A stretch of 64,000 nt of DNA from an uncultured Bacillota bacterium. GTDB taxonomy: Bacteria > Bacillota > Dehalobacteriia > UBA4068 > UBA4997. Of this stretch, positions 40,517-47,539 are shown in pieces; position 1 is the first letter of the stretch; every line of letters begins with the position of its first letter. The DNA is taken from the NCBI GenBank assembly GCA_948907985.1, contig CAQWMM010000003.1:17434-81433 (forward strand), written 5' to 3'. Made by a program: the position numbers and the translations under genes. Under the pieces are notes generated by a model. That model was not told the origin of the DNA, searched no databases, and was given only the letters and a program-made list of their open reading frames with translations.

Positions 40517-41698
40517 TTATGTTTGGATTAGATACTTGGTTGCTTCGATAAGCGGTGCGGCGGTATCAGCCGGGCCGAGCAGGCCGGCTGTTTGGTTGAG
40601 CGCGGCCGGGAGTTCGGCGGCGTAGCTTTCGCCACTGAAGAGCAGAATAATCAGGGCGCAGATCAACAGCGCCAGCAACACCGCCGCGCCAATTTTGACG
40701 GCGGAATAGGGGCGTTCGCCGCTGACCTTGCCGGTTTCGCCGTTGATGGCATAATGCCAGCTTTTGCCGCCCTGGGTGAACGCGGCCAGCCAAACCGGCA
40801 GCAGCACCTGTTTGTAAGTAACGTTGGCGTAGCTGGGGTTCAAGCGGGTAATTGAGGCCTGTTGAAAGCCGCGCCCCAGAATTTGGCTGGTGGCGGCGGC
40901 GTGCAGTTCGGCCTCCATTTGCTGTTGCGCCTGGCGGTAGCCGTCATCTAAGGGCAGAGCGTAATGTTCGGCCTGCGCGCCGGCCAGATAGGCCACGTCG
41001 TAAGGCTTGCAGCCGCGGCTGGTGCCAAAGGGCTGGATTTCGCCGGCCAGCTGCCGCTGGCTGTTGGCCGAGGCGCAGATTTGAATATCGTCAAAGCTTT
41101 GCCGCACCGTGCCGCTGACGGGATACCAGTCAATGGTGGTGCGGGTTTGCTTACCCTGGCGGATATGGCGTACCCGGCCGCCGCGCCCCTGATAATTGGC
41201 CTGCGCCTGGGCGTCGAAAGTCCAGTAGGGCAGATAGACCGGCGTCAACTTGCCCTCCTGATAGGATTTCTTCAAACTGTTGGGGGCGAACCAGCGGCTG
41301 CGTACCCACTTGCGGAAAGCCTCCTGCGCCTGATACTGGTCCACCTTAAAAGGAATAATGCCGTCCGGGGGTATGCCCTCGGCCTGGCGGGCGGCGTTGA
41401 TGTGCGCCGAGCCGCACATTGGGCAGCAGGTGGCGGTTTGGTGGGCGCTGAACATCACCTGCGCGCCGCAGTTCTGGCAGGATATTTCCATAGTTTCGGC
41501 CTGGGCAACCCGATGGCTGGCGTTTACGGCCTGGGCGGCGTAGGGGTGTTCTGTGGGGGGCGTGCTGTTCAGCGGAAAGGGCGCGGGGGTTCCGCAGCTT
41601 GCGCAAACCAGCTGCTGCCTGCTTATATCATAGCGTATGCCGCCGCCGCAGTTGGCGCAGATATAACTGCGGGGCGGTTGATTGGCGTTTTCCGGCAT
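40517..41698 (-). CDS. TFIIB-type zinc-ribbon membrane protein (YdjG-like)
   Basis: A 393-residue protein. At the N-terminus two zinc ribbons are seen: YICANCGGGIRYD...LVCASCGTP (residues about 12-38) and ISCQNCGAQVMFSA...CCPMCGSAH (about 70-100). A soluble middle follows (PPDGIIPFKVD, TPVYLPYWTFDAQ, KQVLLPVWLAAF). One membrane helix, AVLLALLICALIILLF, lies at about residues 335-350 with a short outer tail. This is the layout of B. subtilis YdjG, which helps recruit the SPFH and PspA proteins. It lies between those two genes. Confidence 0.8.
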   Translation of the reverse strand: MPENANQPPRSYICANCGGGIRYDISRQQLVCASCGTPAPFPLNSTPPTEHPYAAQAVNASHRVAQAETMEISCQNCGAQVMFSAHQTATCCPMCGSAHINAARQAEGIPPDGIIPFKVDQYQAQEAFRKWVRSRWFAPNSLKKSYQEGKLTPVYLPYWTFDAQAQANYQGRGGRVRHIRQGKQTRTTIDWYPVSGTVRQSFDDIQICASANSQRQLAGEIQPFGTSRGCKPYDVAYLAGAQAEHYALPLDDGYRQAQQQMEAELHAAATSQILGRGFQQASITRLNPSYANVTYKQVLLPVWLAAFTQGGKSWHYAINGETGKVSGERPYSAVKIGAAVLLALLICALIILLFSGESYAAELPAALNQTAGLLGPADTAAPLIEATKYLIQT

Positions 41699-41700
41699 GG

Positions 41701-42402
41701 CTAGTTATTCATCATGGCTTTCAGCTTGGCCAATTCGTCGTCAACCGAGTTGGCGCCGCCCGCGCCGCCGCCGGCATATTTGCGTTCCAGCTCGCGACGT
41801 TCCGCCTCCGGGTCCAGATCCTGATTAAGCTGGGCCTGTGCGTCGATGGTGTCGATTCGCTTCTGCACCGCGTCAAAAAGGCCGTCCATATTGTTCAGGC
41901 TGCTGCCGGCCCCGCCAAGGCGCTGGTTAAGCTGCTGCATTTTTTCCTGGCTTTGCGCCATACTCATTTTGGCTTTCAGTTCGGCCATTTTGCTGCCGGC
42001 GGCGTTAATTTCCTCGGTCAGTTTTTGGCTCATCAGGCGCATTTTCTCCGAGTTCTCCTTGGCGGCGGCATAGCTGGCCTGCAAATTCGCCAATTTGGCG
42101 GTTTCCTGCTGTTTATAGGTCAAAAATTTGCGGGCGTCGTCGTCGTTGCCGGCGCGCACTGCGGCCTCGGCATATTGGCCGTATTTGGCTATATCCGCCT
42201 CGCAGTCGGCCAGCTTGCGCCCCTGGGCCATTTCTTCGGCGATTACCGCCGCGGTTTCGCTTTTCAGCTGCTCCAAATCGCGTCTGGCGTCGGCGATGTA
42301 TTTTTCCAGCAGTTTATCAGCGTTTTTGGCCTCGGCCTTGCTGAGTACAGAATTGATGTTGGCCGACATAATATCGGCAAAACGGGTAATGATATTTGCC
42401 AT
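41701..42402 (-). CDS. PspA/IM30 family membrane-stress protein (YdjF-like)
   Basis: A 233-residue coiled-coil protein of the ESCRT-III-like PspA family, which protects damaged membranes. The start ANIITRFADIMSANINSVLSKAE, in part, is the amphipathic helix followed by DKLLEKYIADARRDLEQLK. Long heptad stretches run to about residue 180 (KQQETAKLANLQASYAAA, QEKMQQLNQRL). A Gly-rich linker leads to the short C-terminal helix DDELAKLKAMMNN. It is the first gene of the minus-strand operon, with a ribosome binding site GGAGGAA. Confidence 0.88.
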   Translation of the reverse strand: MANIITRFADIMSANINSVLSKAEAKNADKLLEKYIADARRDLEQLKSETAAVIAEEMAQGRKLADCEADIAKYGQYAEAAVRAGNDDDARKFLTYKQQETAKLANLQASYAAAKENSEKMRLMSQKLTEEINAAGSKMAELKAKMSMAQSQEKMQQLNQRLGGAGSSLNNMDGLFDAVQKRIDTIDAQAQLNQDLDPEAERRELERKYAGGGAGGANSVDDELAKLKAMMNN

Positions 42403-42436
42403 AGTTTGGTTCCTCCATATTTATAATATATTTATA

Positions 42437-42465
42437 ATTATAAAATATTTTGCCAGTGATTACAA
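42437..42465 (-). promoter_or_regulatory. Promoter of the pspA-zinc ribbon-SPFH operon
   Basis: Minus strand TTGTAA (42465-42460), 17 bases, TATAAT (42442-42437), about 35 bases before the pspA start. Confidence 0.68.
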
Positions 42466-42485
42466 TATTTTTTAGCAAAATTGGT

Positions 42486-42514
42486 TTGCTAATTAACGAT
42501 AAATCTGTTATAAT
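42486..42514 (+). promoter_or_regulatory. Promoter of yfbR
   Basis: TTGCTA (42486-42491), 17 bases, TATAAT (42509-42514). It is divergent from the pspA promoter, about 20 bases away. Confidence 0.68.
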
Positions 42515-42553
42515 AAAGGGCATAAAAAATTTTTTCAGATTTATGGAGCGGCT

Positions 42554-43132
42554 ATGTTTCATTTTTTTGCTTATATCAGCAGATTGCGCCTGATTAAACG
42601 CTGGGGGTTGATGCGCAACACCTACGAGGAGAACACCCAGGAACACAGCTGGCAGGTGGCGGTGGTGGCGCACGCCCTGGCGGTGATCAAAAACCGGCTT
42701 TTCGGCGGCCAGCTGGACGAGGGGCGGGTGGCTTTGCTGGCGCTTTATCATGACGTGAGCGAAACGGTTACCGGTGATCTGCCCACGCCGGTTAAGTATG
42801 CCAACGGCGAGATTGAACGGGTGTTCCATGCGCTGGAGGAGGCGGCGGTTGACGAACTGGCCCGCAAGCTGCCGGCAGAGCTGCAAGGGGACTTTCGGCA
42901 GGTTTTGCTGCCCCAGCCCTCGCCGGAAGAGGAGTTGGTGCATATTGCCGATAAGCTTTGCGCCTATTTGAAATGCGCGGAAGAGCTTAATTGCGGTAAC
43001 CGCGAGTTTGAGGTGGCCTATACGGCGACGGCGGAGAAAATGAAAAAATACGCCGACCTTCCGGAGGTGGCGTATTTTATGGAAAATTTTGTGCCTTCGT
43101 TTTCGCTGACTTTGGATGAACTGAAAAAATAA
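42554..43132 (+). CDS. 5'-deoxynucleotidase YfbR-like HD-domain protein
   Basis: A 192-residue HD-domain phosphohydrolase that would remove the 5'-phosphate from deoxynucleoside monophosphates. Metal-binding and catalytic features are NTYEENTQEHSWQVAVVAH (His of EHSW), LALYHDVSETVTGDLPTPVKY (HD and the E.VTGD.PTPVKY signature) and HIADKLCAYLKCAEE (Asp). The signature is that of YfbR. It converges with the toxin-like gene, whose stop is only 2 bases away. Confidence 0.88.
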   Translation: MFHFFAYISRLRLIKRWGLMRNTYEENTQEHSWQVAVVAHALAVIKNRLFGGQLDEGRVALLALYHDVSETVTGDLPTPVKYANGEIERVFHALEEAAVDELARKLPAELQGDFRQVLLPQPSPEEELVHIADKLCAYLKCAEELNCGNREFEVAYTATAEKMKKYADLPEVAYFMENFVPSFSLTLDELKK

Positions 43133-43134
43133 GC

Positions 43135-43605
43135 CTAAGCCACCTGTTCCTGCTCCAAATCCTCCAGGAAGTTGATCAGCCGGTCAATATTGGTGGCGTA
43201 GATTGAGCGCAGCCCCAGAGAATAGCGGTCCAGATAAGCCTGGGCCTGGGCGATAATCTGTTTTTCGTTCTTTTGAATAATTTTGTCCGCCCTTTGCAGG
43301 CCGGGGTTGTTATCTATGTAAAATTTTTGGATATATTTTTTGCGAATGGGGAACATTTTGCAGTAATGCAGGCCGTGGCGGTGCCTTGGCCGGGTGGTGT
43401 GGCGGGGCGGCAAAGCGAAGTAATTGTCTTTTTGCTCGGCTGGCGGGATGTTGGAGCGAAACGGCACCGCAAAATCCTGCCGGCGGCCGTTATAGCGCAG
43501 CCTTAAAACCAGCAGACAAGGACGCCCCTGTTTATTCATCAGCATTTCCGGATCAATCTGGCACATGGTATCGGCCAGGTTTTTGTCAATGGAAATTATC
43601 CTCAT
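43135..43605 (-). CDS. ToxN/AbiQ/TenpN-superfamily endoribonuclease toxin (candidate type III toxin)
   Basis: A 156-residue basic protein. It starts MRIISIDKNLADTMCQID and then has RPCLLVLRLRYNGRRQDFAVPFRS, in part, which is the position of the conserved R..LGIVL...Y..PL.S strand pair of ToxN. HGLHYCKMFPIRKKYIQKF follows, in the place of the conserved MIP segment, and then helices up to LINFLEDLEQEQ. In this family the protein is an RNase kept inactive by a small pseudoknot RNA. ATG 43605 has AAGGAGA upstream; the longer frame from 43707 runs through a terminator and is rejected. The assignment is from remembered family pattern (TenpN-like in particular) and strongly backed by the upstream RNA and terminator. 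Confidence 0.65.
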   Translation of the reverse strand: MRIISIDKNLADTMCQIDPEMLMNKQGRPCLLVLRLRYNGRRQDFAVPFRSNIPPAEQKDNYFALPPRHTTRPRHRHGLHYCKMFPIRKKYIQKFYIDNNPGLQRADKIIQKNEKQIIAQAQAYLDRYSLGLRSIYATNIDRLINFLEDLEQEQVA

Positions 43606-43650
43606 CGCGGTTTCTCCTTGCCAATCGAGCCTAAAATAGTGTAACCATTG

Positions 43651-43692
43651 AAAAACCCTCCCAGGCAATCGAAGATAATCGAGCCAGGAGGG
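43651..43692 (-). terminator. Intrinsic terminator between candidate antitoxin RNA and toxin gene
   Basis: On the minus strand CCCTCCTGGCTCGA, loop TTATCT, TCGATTGCCTGGGAGGG, then TTTTTC. It stands 45 bases before the toxin start, where type III loci carry a leaky terminator that gives an excess of antitoxin RNA over toxin mRNA. Confidence 0.8.
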
Positions 43693-43819
43693 ATCCATCA
43701 TACACATGAACGATATTCTACATTTTTACTACCCCGTCGTTCTCGGAGGTAAAACATACATGCAAAGCCTTGTGTGGCCTTATTGTATGCAGAAATTCTT
43801 AACTTTATCCCTGCACCAT
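43693..43819 (-). ncRNA. Candidate type III antitoxin RNA with H-type pseudoknot
   Basis: The predicted transcript runs from about 43819 down to the terminator. At 43754-43708 it can form a pseudoknot. UUUUAC-CUCCG (43754-43744) pairs with CGGGG-UA-GUAAAA (43736-43724), and the loop AGAACGA (43743-43737) pairs over six bases with UCGUUC (43713-43708). Before this lies an imperfect hairpin, CAUACAAUAAGGCC / GGCUUUGCAUGUAUG, near 43790-43757. No open reading frame with a ribosome binding site is seen. Unlike most type III antitoxins I see no clear tandem repeats, so processing units are unclear. Confidence 0.55.
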
Positions 43820-43823
43820 AATT

Positions 43824-43852
43824 ATTATAAGCAAAAAAGCGCTGTTTGTCAA
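43824..43852 (-). promoter_or_regulatory. Strong promoter of the candidate toxin-antitoxin locus
   Basis: Minus strand TTGACA (43852-43847), exactly 17 bases, TATAAT (43829-43824): a full-consensus promoter, fitting a highly expressed RNA. Confidence 0.85.
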
Positions 43853-43899
43853 GTCTTTTTACCAATAAAATTTCTTTAATTTGCTGTTAATTTTTGTCA

Positions 43900-44481
43900 T
43901 CAACTTTGCGGCGCCGGTGCGGCTTCCTCCGGCCCAATCAGGTTGGCGCGGCCACTTTCGTCAAGTTTAAGGCTAAGGCCGAAAGCGGCGGTGAAAAAAT
44001 CCTCCGGCAGGTATAATTCGTCCTGATAAAAACGGCCAGGCGCGGAGAGGCTAAGCAGTTGGCCGACATTTTCCGCCACCAGCCAAACGCCCAGACTGGC
44101 CGGCTGCTGCTCCTGCCCGTACCAGCAGATCACCGCGGCCTGGGGCGTTTGGGCGGCGGTCTGGTTTAACAGCAGCATGGAGCCGCAGGCGGCTGGCGCG
44201 GTTTGTTTTTTGTCTTCGTCTTTGAGCTGTGTTTGCTGGCAGAGCCAACCGTTTTGCTGGGCGATGGCGCGCACCGGCAGCAACACCTGGCCGTCTTCGC
44301 TGATGATGGCGGCGGGTTGGATTTCCTGCCCGTTTTGATAAATGGGCAGCAGAAAAGAAAGGTCGCTTTGCTGCCGGCTGTTCAGCCAGTGCCAGCCGGC
44401 GGCCAGCAGCAGCGCCAGGCAAAGCAGGGTTATAATCTGCTTAAATAGGTTTTGTCTTTTAAAGTTTGTATTAAAGTTCAT
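43900..44481 (-). CDS. Membrane-anchored stalk/copper-amine-oxidase-N-like protein
   Basis: A 193-residue protein with a basic N-terminus, one membrane helix (QIITLLCLALLLAAGWHWL, residues about 15-33) and an outer domain. The outer part contains GQVLLPVRAIAQQNGW, the core motif of the stalk domain (copper amine oxidase N-terminal-like), and a second half-copy ending in DELYLPEDFFTAAFGLSLKLDESG. Such domains are common in surface proteins of Bacillota and probably mediate wall or protein contacts. It is divergent from the GerMN lipoprotein gene. No precise function can be given. Confidence 0.65.
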   Translation of the reverse strand: MNFNTNFKRQNLFKQIITLLCLALLLAAGWHWLNSRQQSDLSFLLPIYQNGQEIQPAAIISEDGQVLLPVRAIAQQNGWLCQQTQLKDEDKKQTAPAACGSMLLLNQTAAQTPQAAVICWYGQEQQPASLGVWLVAENVGQLLSLSAPGRFYQDELYLPEDFFTAAFGLSLKLDESGRANLIGPEEAAPAPQS

Positions 44482-44500
44482 TTCGGCTCCTTTCTGCGGC

Positions 44501-44529
44501 TTGCGTTCTGTGATTTTATATGCTATAAT
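44501..44529 (+). promoter_or_regulatory. Promoter of the GerMN lipoprotein gene
   Basis: TTGCGT (44501-44506), 17 bases, TATAAT (44524-44529), with an extended -10 (TGC before it). Confidence 0.72.
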
Positions 44530-44598
44530 AATATAAATATAAAGTTAAAAAACTATATGCGGCCTTCAGACCGTTTATTATCTGCAAGAGGATGTTTT

Positions 44599-45573
44599 AT
44601 GAAAATTTTTGCCAAAAACAGGCCCCTGCTTTGGGGGCTGATAATGCTGGGGGTTTTGCTGCTGGCCGGCTGCCAGCCGAAGCCGTCGGATAATCCCGGC
44701 CGCGGCGAGCTTACGCCGGATTTGATTTCGCAGCAGCCGCAGTCTTCGGTTACGGCCTTCTTTAAGGCCCAGGGCTGTGATGTTTTGGTGCCGTTGGTTT
44801 ATGGTATCAATTCCAGCCGCGATACAATCTGGATTGCGCTGGAAAAGCTGCTGGCCGGCCCGCCGGATTCTTTTGTGGAACCGGTAATCCCGCAGGGCGT
44901 TAAAATGAAAGATTTATATTTTTCAGACGGTACGGTGAATATTCACCTGACTGGCGATGTGTCTCTGGCGCTGGAGGACGTGAACTTGCAGGCCTTTTGG
45001 AGCACCGTTAATATGGAGCTTTTAGAGCAGGACGGTACGACGGCGGCGGTGCGGCTTTATTATAACGATCAGCCTTTGCTGGAAGATGCTTATCAGGCGC
45101 AGGCGGTGAACGATTTTGGCGGCGGCGCGGACGGCTCGTATGTCTATTTTGTGGACGGTCAGGCAATGTATCTGGTGCCGCTGGCCCTGCCGCTGACGGC
45201 TATGGATAAAGGACAGGCCGGGGAAGAGTTCTTCACGGCGCTGTTGAGCGCCTGGGCGGGTGTGCCGCCGGAGGGCAGCGGCGTATATTCTGCGCTGGCG
45301 CTGGTGGATGATTTGCAGTTGTTGGGTATCAGCTTGCAGGACGGCGTGCTGACGCTTAACTTCAGCGCCGGGCTGCAAAGACTGTCCAGCAGTACGCAGG
45401 AAAAATTGCTGCTGGACAGTCTGCTGGCCACGCTTGCGCCGTACCGCCAGATTGACAGCGTGCAGCTTTTGGCGGAGGGCGAACCGCTTAATTATCTGCC
45501 CAGCGGGCTGGAGGTGGATCAACCTCTGAAAGTTGAACACTCGCTGGACGCCTTTAACCGGGTGGGGCAGTAA
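44599..45573 (+). CDS. Lipoprotein with two GerMN domains
   Basis: A 324-residue lipoprotein. The signal peptide ends in the lipobox LLAGC at about residues 21-25 (LSP cleaves before Cys). Two GerMN domains follow, as in the spore-germination protein GerM: one around LVPLVYGINSS...LLAGPP...VNIHLTGDVSLAL, the other around YLVPLALPLTA...LLSAWAGVPPEGSG...LTLNFSAGLQRLSSST. Position of ATG 44599 with AAGAGG upstream gives a proper signal peptide; longer in-frame starts would add unneeded residues. It hints at a spore former or at least a GerM-type cell-wall role. Confidence 0.82.
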   Translation: MKIFAKNRPLLWGLIMLGVLLLAGCQPKPSDNPGRGELTPDLISQQPQSSVTAFFKAQGCDVLVPLVYGINSSRDTIWIALEKLLAGPPDSFVEPVIPQGVKMKDLYFSDGTVNIHLTGDVSLALEDVNLQAFWSTVNMELLEQDGTTAAVRLYYNDQPLLEDAYQAQAVNDFGGGADGSYVYFVDGQAMYLVPLALPLTAMDKGQAGEEFFTALLSAWAGVPPEGSGVYSALALVDDLQLLGISLQDGVLTLNFSAGLQRLSSSTQEKLLLDSLLATLAPYRQIDSVQLLAEGEPLNYLPSGLEVDQPLKVEHSLDAFNRVGQ

Positions 45574-45621
45574 ACAGATTGATAACAAATAAGCTATTGG
45601 GGCGGGAGGTAAACTGTTAAG

Positions 45622-46446
45622 ATGAATAAAACTCTGGCATTTTTAGGCAGCGGCAATATGGCCTCGGCGATTGGCCGTGGGCTGGCCGCCCGCGGCAGCA
45701 GTTTGCAGCTGTGTTTTTATGATGTAACGCCGGCTAAGGCGCAGGCTTTGGCCGGAGAGGTCGGCGGGGCTGCCGCTGCCAGCCTGGCGGAGGCGGCCCG
45801 GGCGGATGTTCTGCTGCTGGCCGTTAAGCCGCAGAACATGGCCGGGCTTTTGGCTGATTTGGCTCCTTTGCTGGAAAACACCAACGGCAAACTGATTTTA
45901 ACCATTGCCGCGGGGCTGCCTTTGGCCTGGTATGAACAGCGTCTGCCGGCTGGGTTGGCGCTGGTGCGCGCCATGCCCAACACCTCGGCGGCGGTGGGGG
46001 CGGCGATTTCCGGACTGATGGCTGGCCGCTTGGCAACAGCCGGGGACAAAAGCCTGGCGGAACAGGTTTTTGCGGCGGTGGGCCGCTTTATCTGGCTGGA
46101 TGAGCGGGATATTCACGCGCTGACCGCCGTTTCCGGCAGCGGCCCGGCTTATTATTATTATTTCACCGAGGCTTTGGCGGCGGCGGGGGCAAAGCTGGGG
46201 CTTGCCCCACAGGTGGCCGAGCTTTTGGCGCGCCAGACGGCGATCGGCGTTGGCCGTCTGCTGGAGAACCAGCCGGACGTGCCTCTGGCTGAACTGCGCC
46301 GGCAGGTTACCTCCAAAGGGGGTACAACGGCGGCGGCGCTGGCGGCTTTTGCGGCGGAGGACGCGGGCGGCGGCCTGCCCGGCCTGGTGGAAGAAGCCTG
46401 CCGGGCCTGTGCCCGGCGCAGTGAGGAAATGGCTGAAGAACTTTAA
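45622..46446 (+). CDS. proC: Pyrroline-5-carboxylate reductase
   Basis: A 274-residue NAD(P)H-dependent enzyme for the last step of proline synthesis. It shows the Rossmann motif FLGSGNMASAIGRGL at the N-terminus, LLAVKPQNM, VRAMPNTSAAVGAAISGL, AVSGSGPAYYYYFTEAL and the signature LRRQVTSKGGTTAAAL. All are diagnostic for ProC. It lies 49 bases behind the lipoprotein gene and has GGGAGG upstream. Confidence 0.95.
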   Translation: MNKTLAFLGSGNMASAIGRGLAARGSSLQLCFYDVTPAKAQALAGEVGGAAAASLAEAARADVLLLAVKPQNMAGLLADLAPLLENTNGKLILTIAAGLPLAWYEQRLPAGLALVRAMPNTSAAVGAAISGLMAGRLATAGDKSLAEQVFAAVGRFIWLDERDIHALTAVSGSGPAYYYYFTEALAAAGAKLGLAPQVAELLARQTAIGVGRLLENQPDVPLAELRRQVTSKGGTTAAALAAFAAEDAGGGLPGLVEEACRACARRSEEMAEEL

Positions 46447-46480
46447 GAGGAGCTTAAAACGGGAGGGGTAAACAAGCCTG

Positions 46481-47326
46481 ATGATAAAAATTATTGCTGA
46501 TAGTGCCTGTGATTTACCGGCAGAGTTGGTTGAAGAGTACGGAATTTTGATTATGCCAATGCACATAAGTTTTGGCGAGTCCACCTATGACGATCAGGAA
46601 GAATTGAGTACAGACGACTTTTATCAGCGGCTGACGGCTGGCCGGGAGTTCCCCACCACCTCGTATCCGGCGATTGGCCGCTATCAGAATGCGGTGGACG
46701 CGGAACTGGCCGCCGGTAATCAGGTGTTGATTATTACTATTGCCGAGCCTCTTTCCGGCTGTTATGACAGTTTGCGCCTGTTGTTTGCCGATTATCCGCA
46801 GGATCGGGTGGCGGTGGTGGACTCTAAAAGCGCCACCCTGGGCGAGGGCGCGGTTGTGCTGGCGGCGGCCCGGCTGGCGGCCGGCGGTTGCAGCTTTGGC
46901 GAACTGCTGGCGGCGATGCCCGGGTTGGTGGCCCGCTCGCAGGGTTATGGGGCGATTAATAACCTGACCTATCTGGCTAGGGGCGGCCGTATCAGCGGCA
47001 CAGCCGCCACGGTGGCTACGGCGTTGAATATTAAGCCGGTAATTAATATTTGCCCGGACGGCTCTTTGGAGGTCGCCCAGAAAGTGCGCGGTATGGCCAA
47101 GGCGCTGGCCTGGCTGGCGGCCCGGGTTAAACAGGACGGGTTGGATTTTCGGCAGACGACGCTGTTTGTCAGCTATATTGTGCAGGAAGACAGCGCTCGG
47201 CGGCTGTTGGAGCAGCTGCGGCAGGAACTGGAACTGGGCGAGGTCGTCTTTTCGCAAATCGGGCCTACTGTGGGTACGCATCTGGGGCCGGGGTGTGTGG
47301 CGCTGTTTTACCTGCGGCCAGAGTAG
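46481..47326 (+). CDS. DegV family fatty-acid-binding protein
   Basis: A 281-residue protein. It begins IKIIADSACDLPAEL, the DegV hallmark, and has the lipid head-group loop FPTTSYPAIG and ITIAEPLSGCYDSL, plus NNLTYLARGGRISGTAATV and the final GPTVGTHLGPGCVALFY. Family members (FakB) bind a fatty acid so that the kinase FakA can phosphorylate it for phospholipid synthesis. No fakA is in the window. The end is followed by the palindromic repeat rather than a terminator. Confidence 0.92.
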   Translation: MIKIIADSACDLPAELVEEYGILIMPMHISFGESTYDDQEELSTDDFYQRLTAGREFPTTSYPAIGRYQNAVDAELAAGNQVLIITIAEPLSGCYDSLRLLFADYPQDRVAVVDSKSATLGEGAVVLAAARLAAGGCSFGELLAAMPGLVARSQGYGAINNLTYLARGGRISGTAATVATALNIKPVINICPDGSLEVAQKVRGMAKALAWLAARVKQDGLDFRQTTLFVSYIVQEDSARRLLEQLRQELELGEVVFSQIGPTVGTHLGPGCVALFYLRPE

Positions 47327-47361
47327 GGAACATTGATAAAAAAATTGTTATAGCAAGTTCG

Positions 47362-47494
47362 CGCCCTCTCAGTCTATTTGCTAACACAAATAGCCAGCTC
47401 TCCCAAGGGGAGAGCCAAGGCTTACAGGCCGAAAAGACCTGCCTCTCCCTGTGGGAGAGGTGTCAACCGGCATAAGTCGGTTGACGGAGAGGGT
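47362..47494. repeat. CCCTCTC-family palindromic intergenic repeat, full copy
   Basis: The ends are CCCTCTC and GAGAGGG in inverted orientation. Inside are three hairpins: CTATTTG...CAAATAG, AGCTCTCCC-AAGG-GGAGAGC, and CCTCTCCC-TGTG-GGAGAGG, then CAACCG-GCATAAGT-CGGTTG. It is the same layout as the copy at 59084-59231. It lies between the degV and cysteine desulfurase genes and has no reading frame. Confidence 0.75.
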
Positions 47495-47539
47495 AAAAAC
47501 AAATAAATATAAATATAAAGACAGGAATTAGGTTTGATT

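Noticed and set aside
43606..43707. N-terminal extension of the toxin-like ORF (MCMMDPSW...)
   Set aside because: It passes through a terminator hairpin and lacks a ribosome binding site; AAGGAGA before ATG 43605 and the family-like start decide otherwise.
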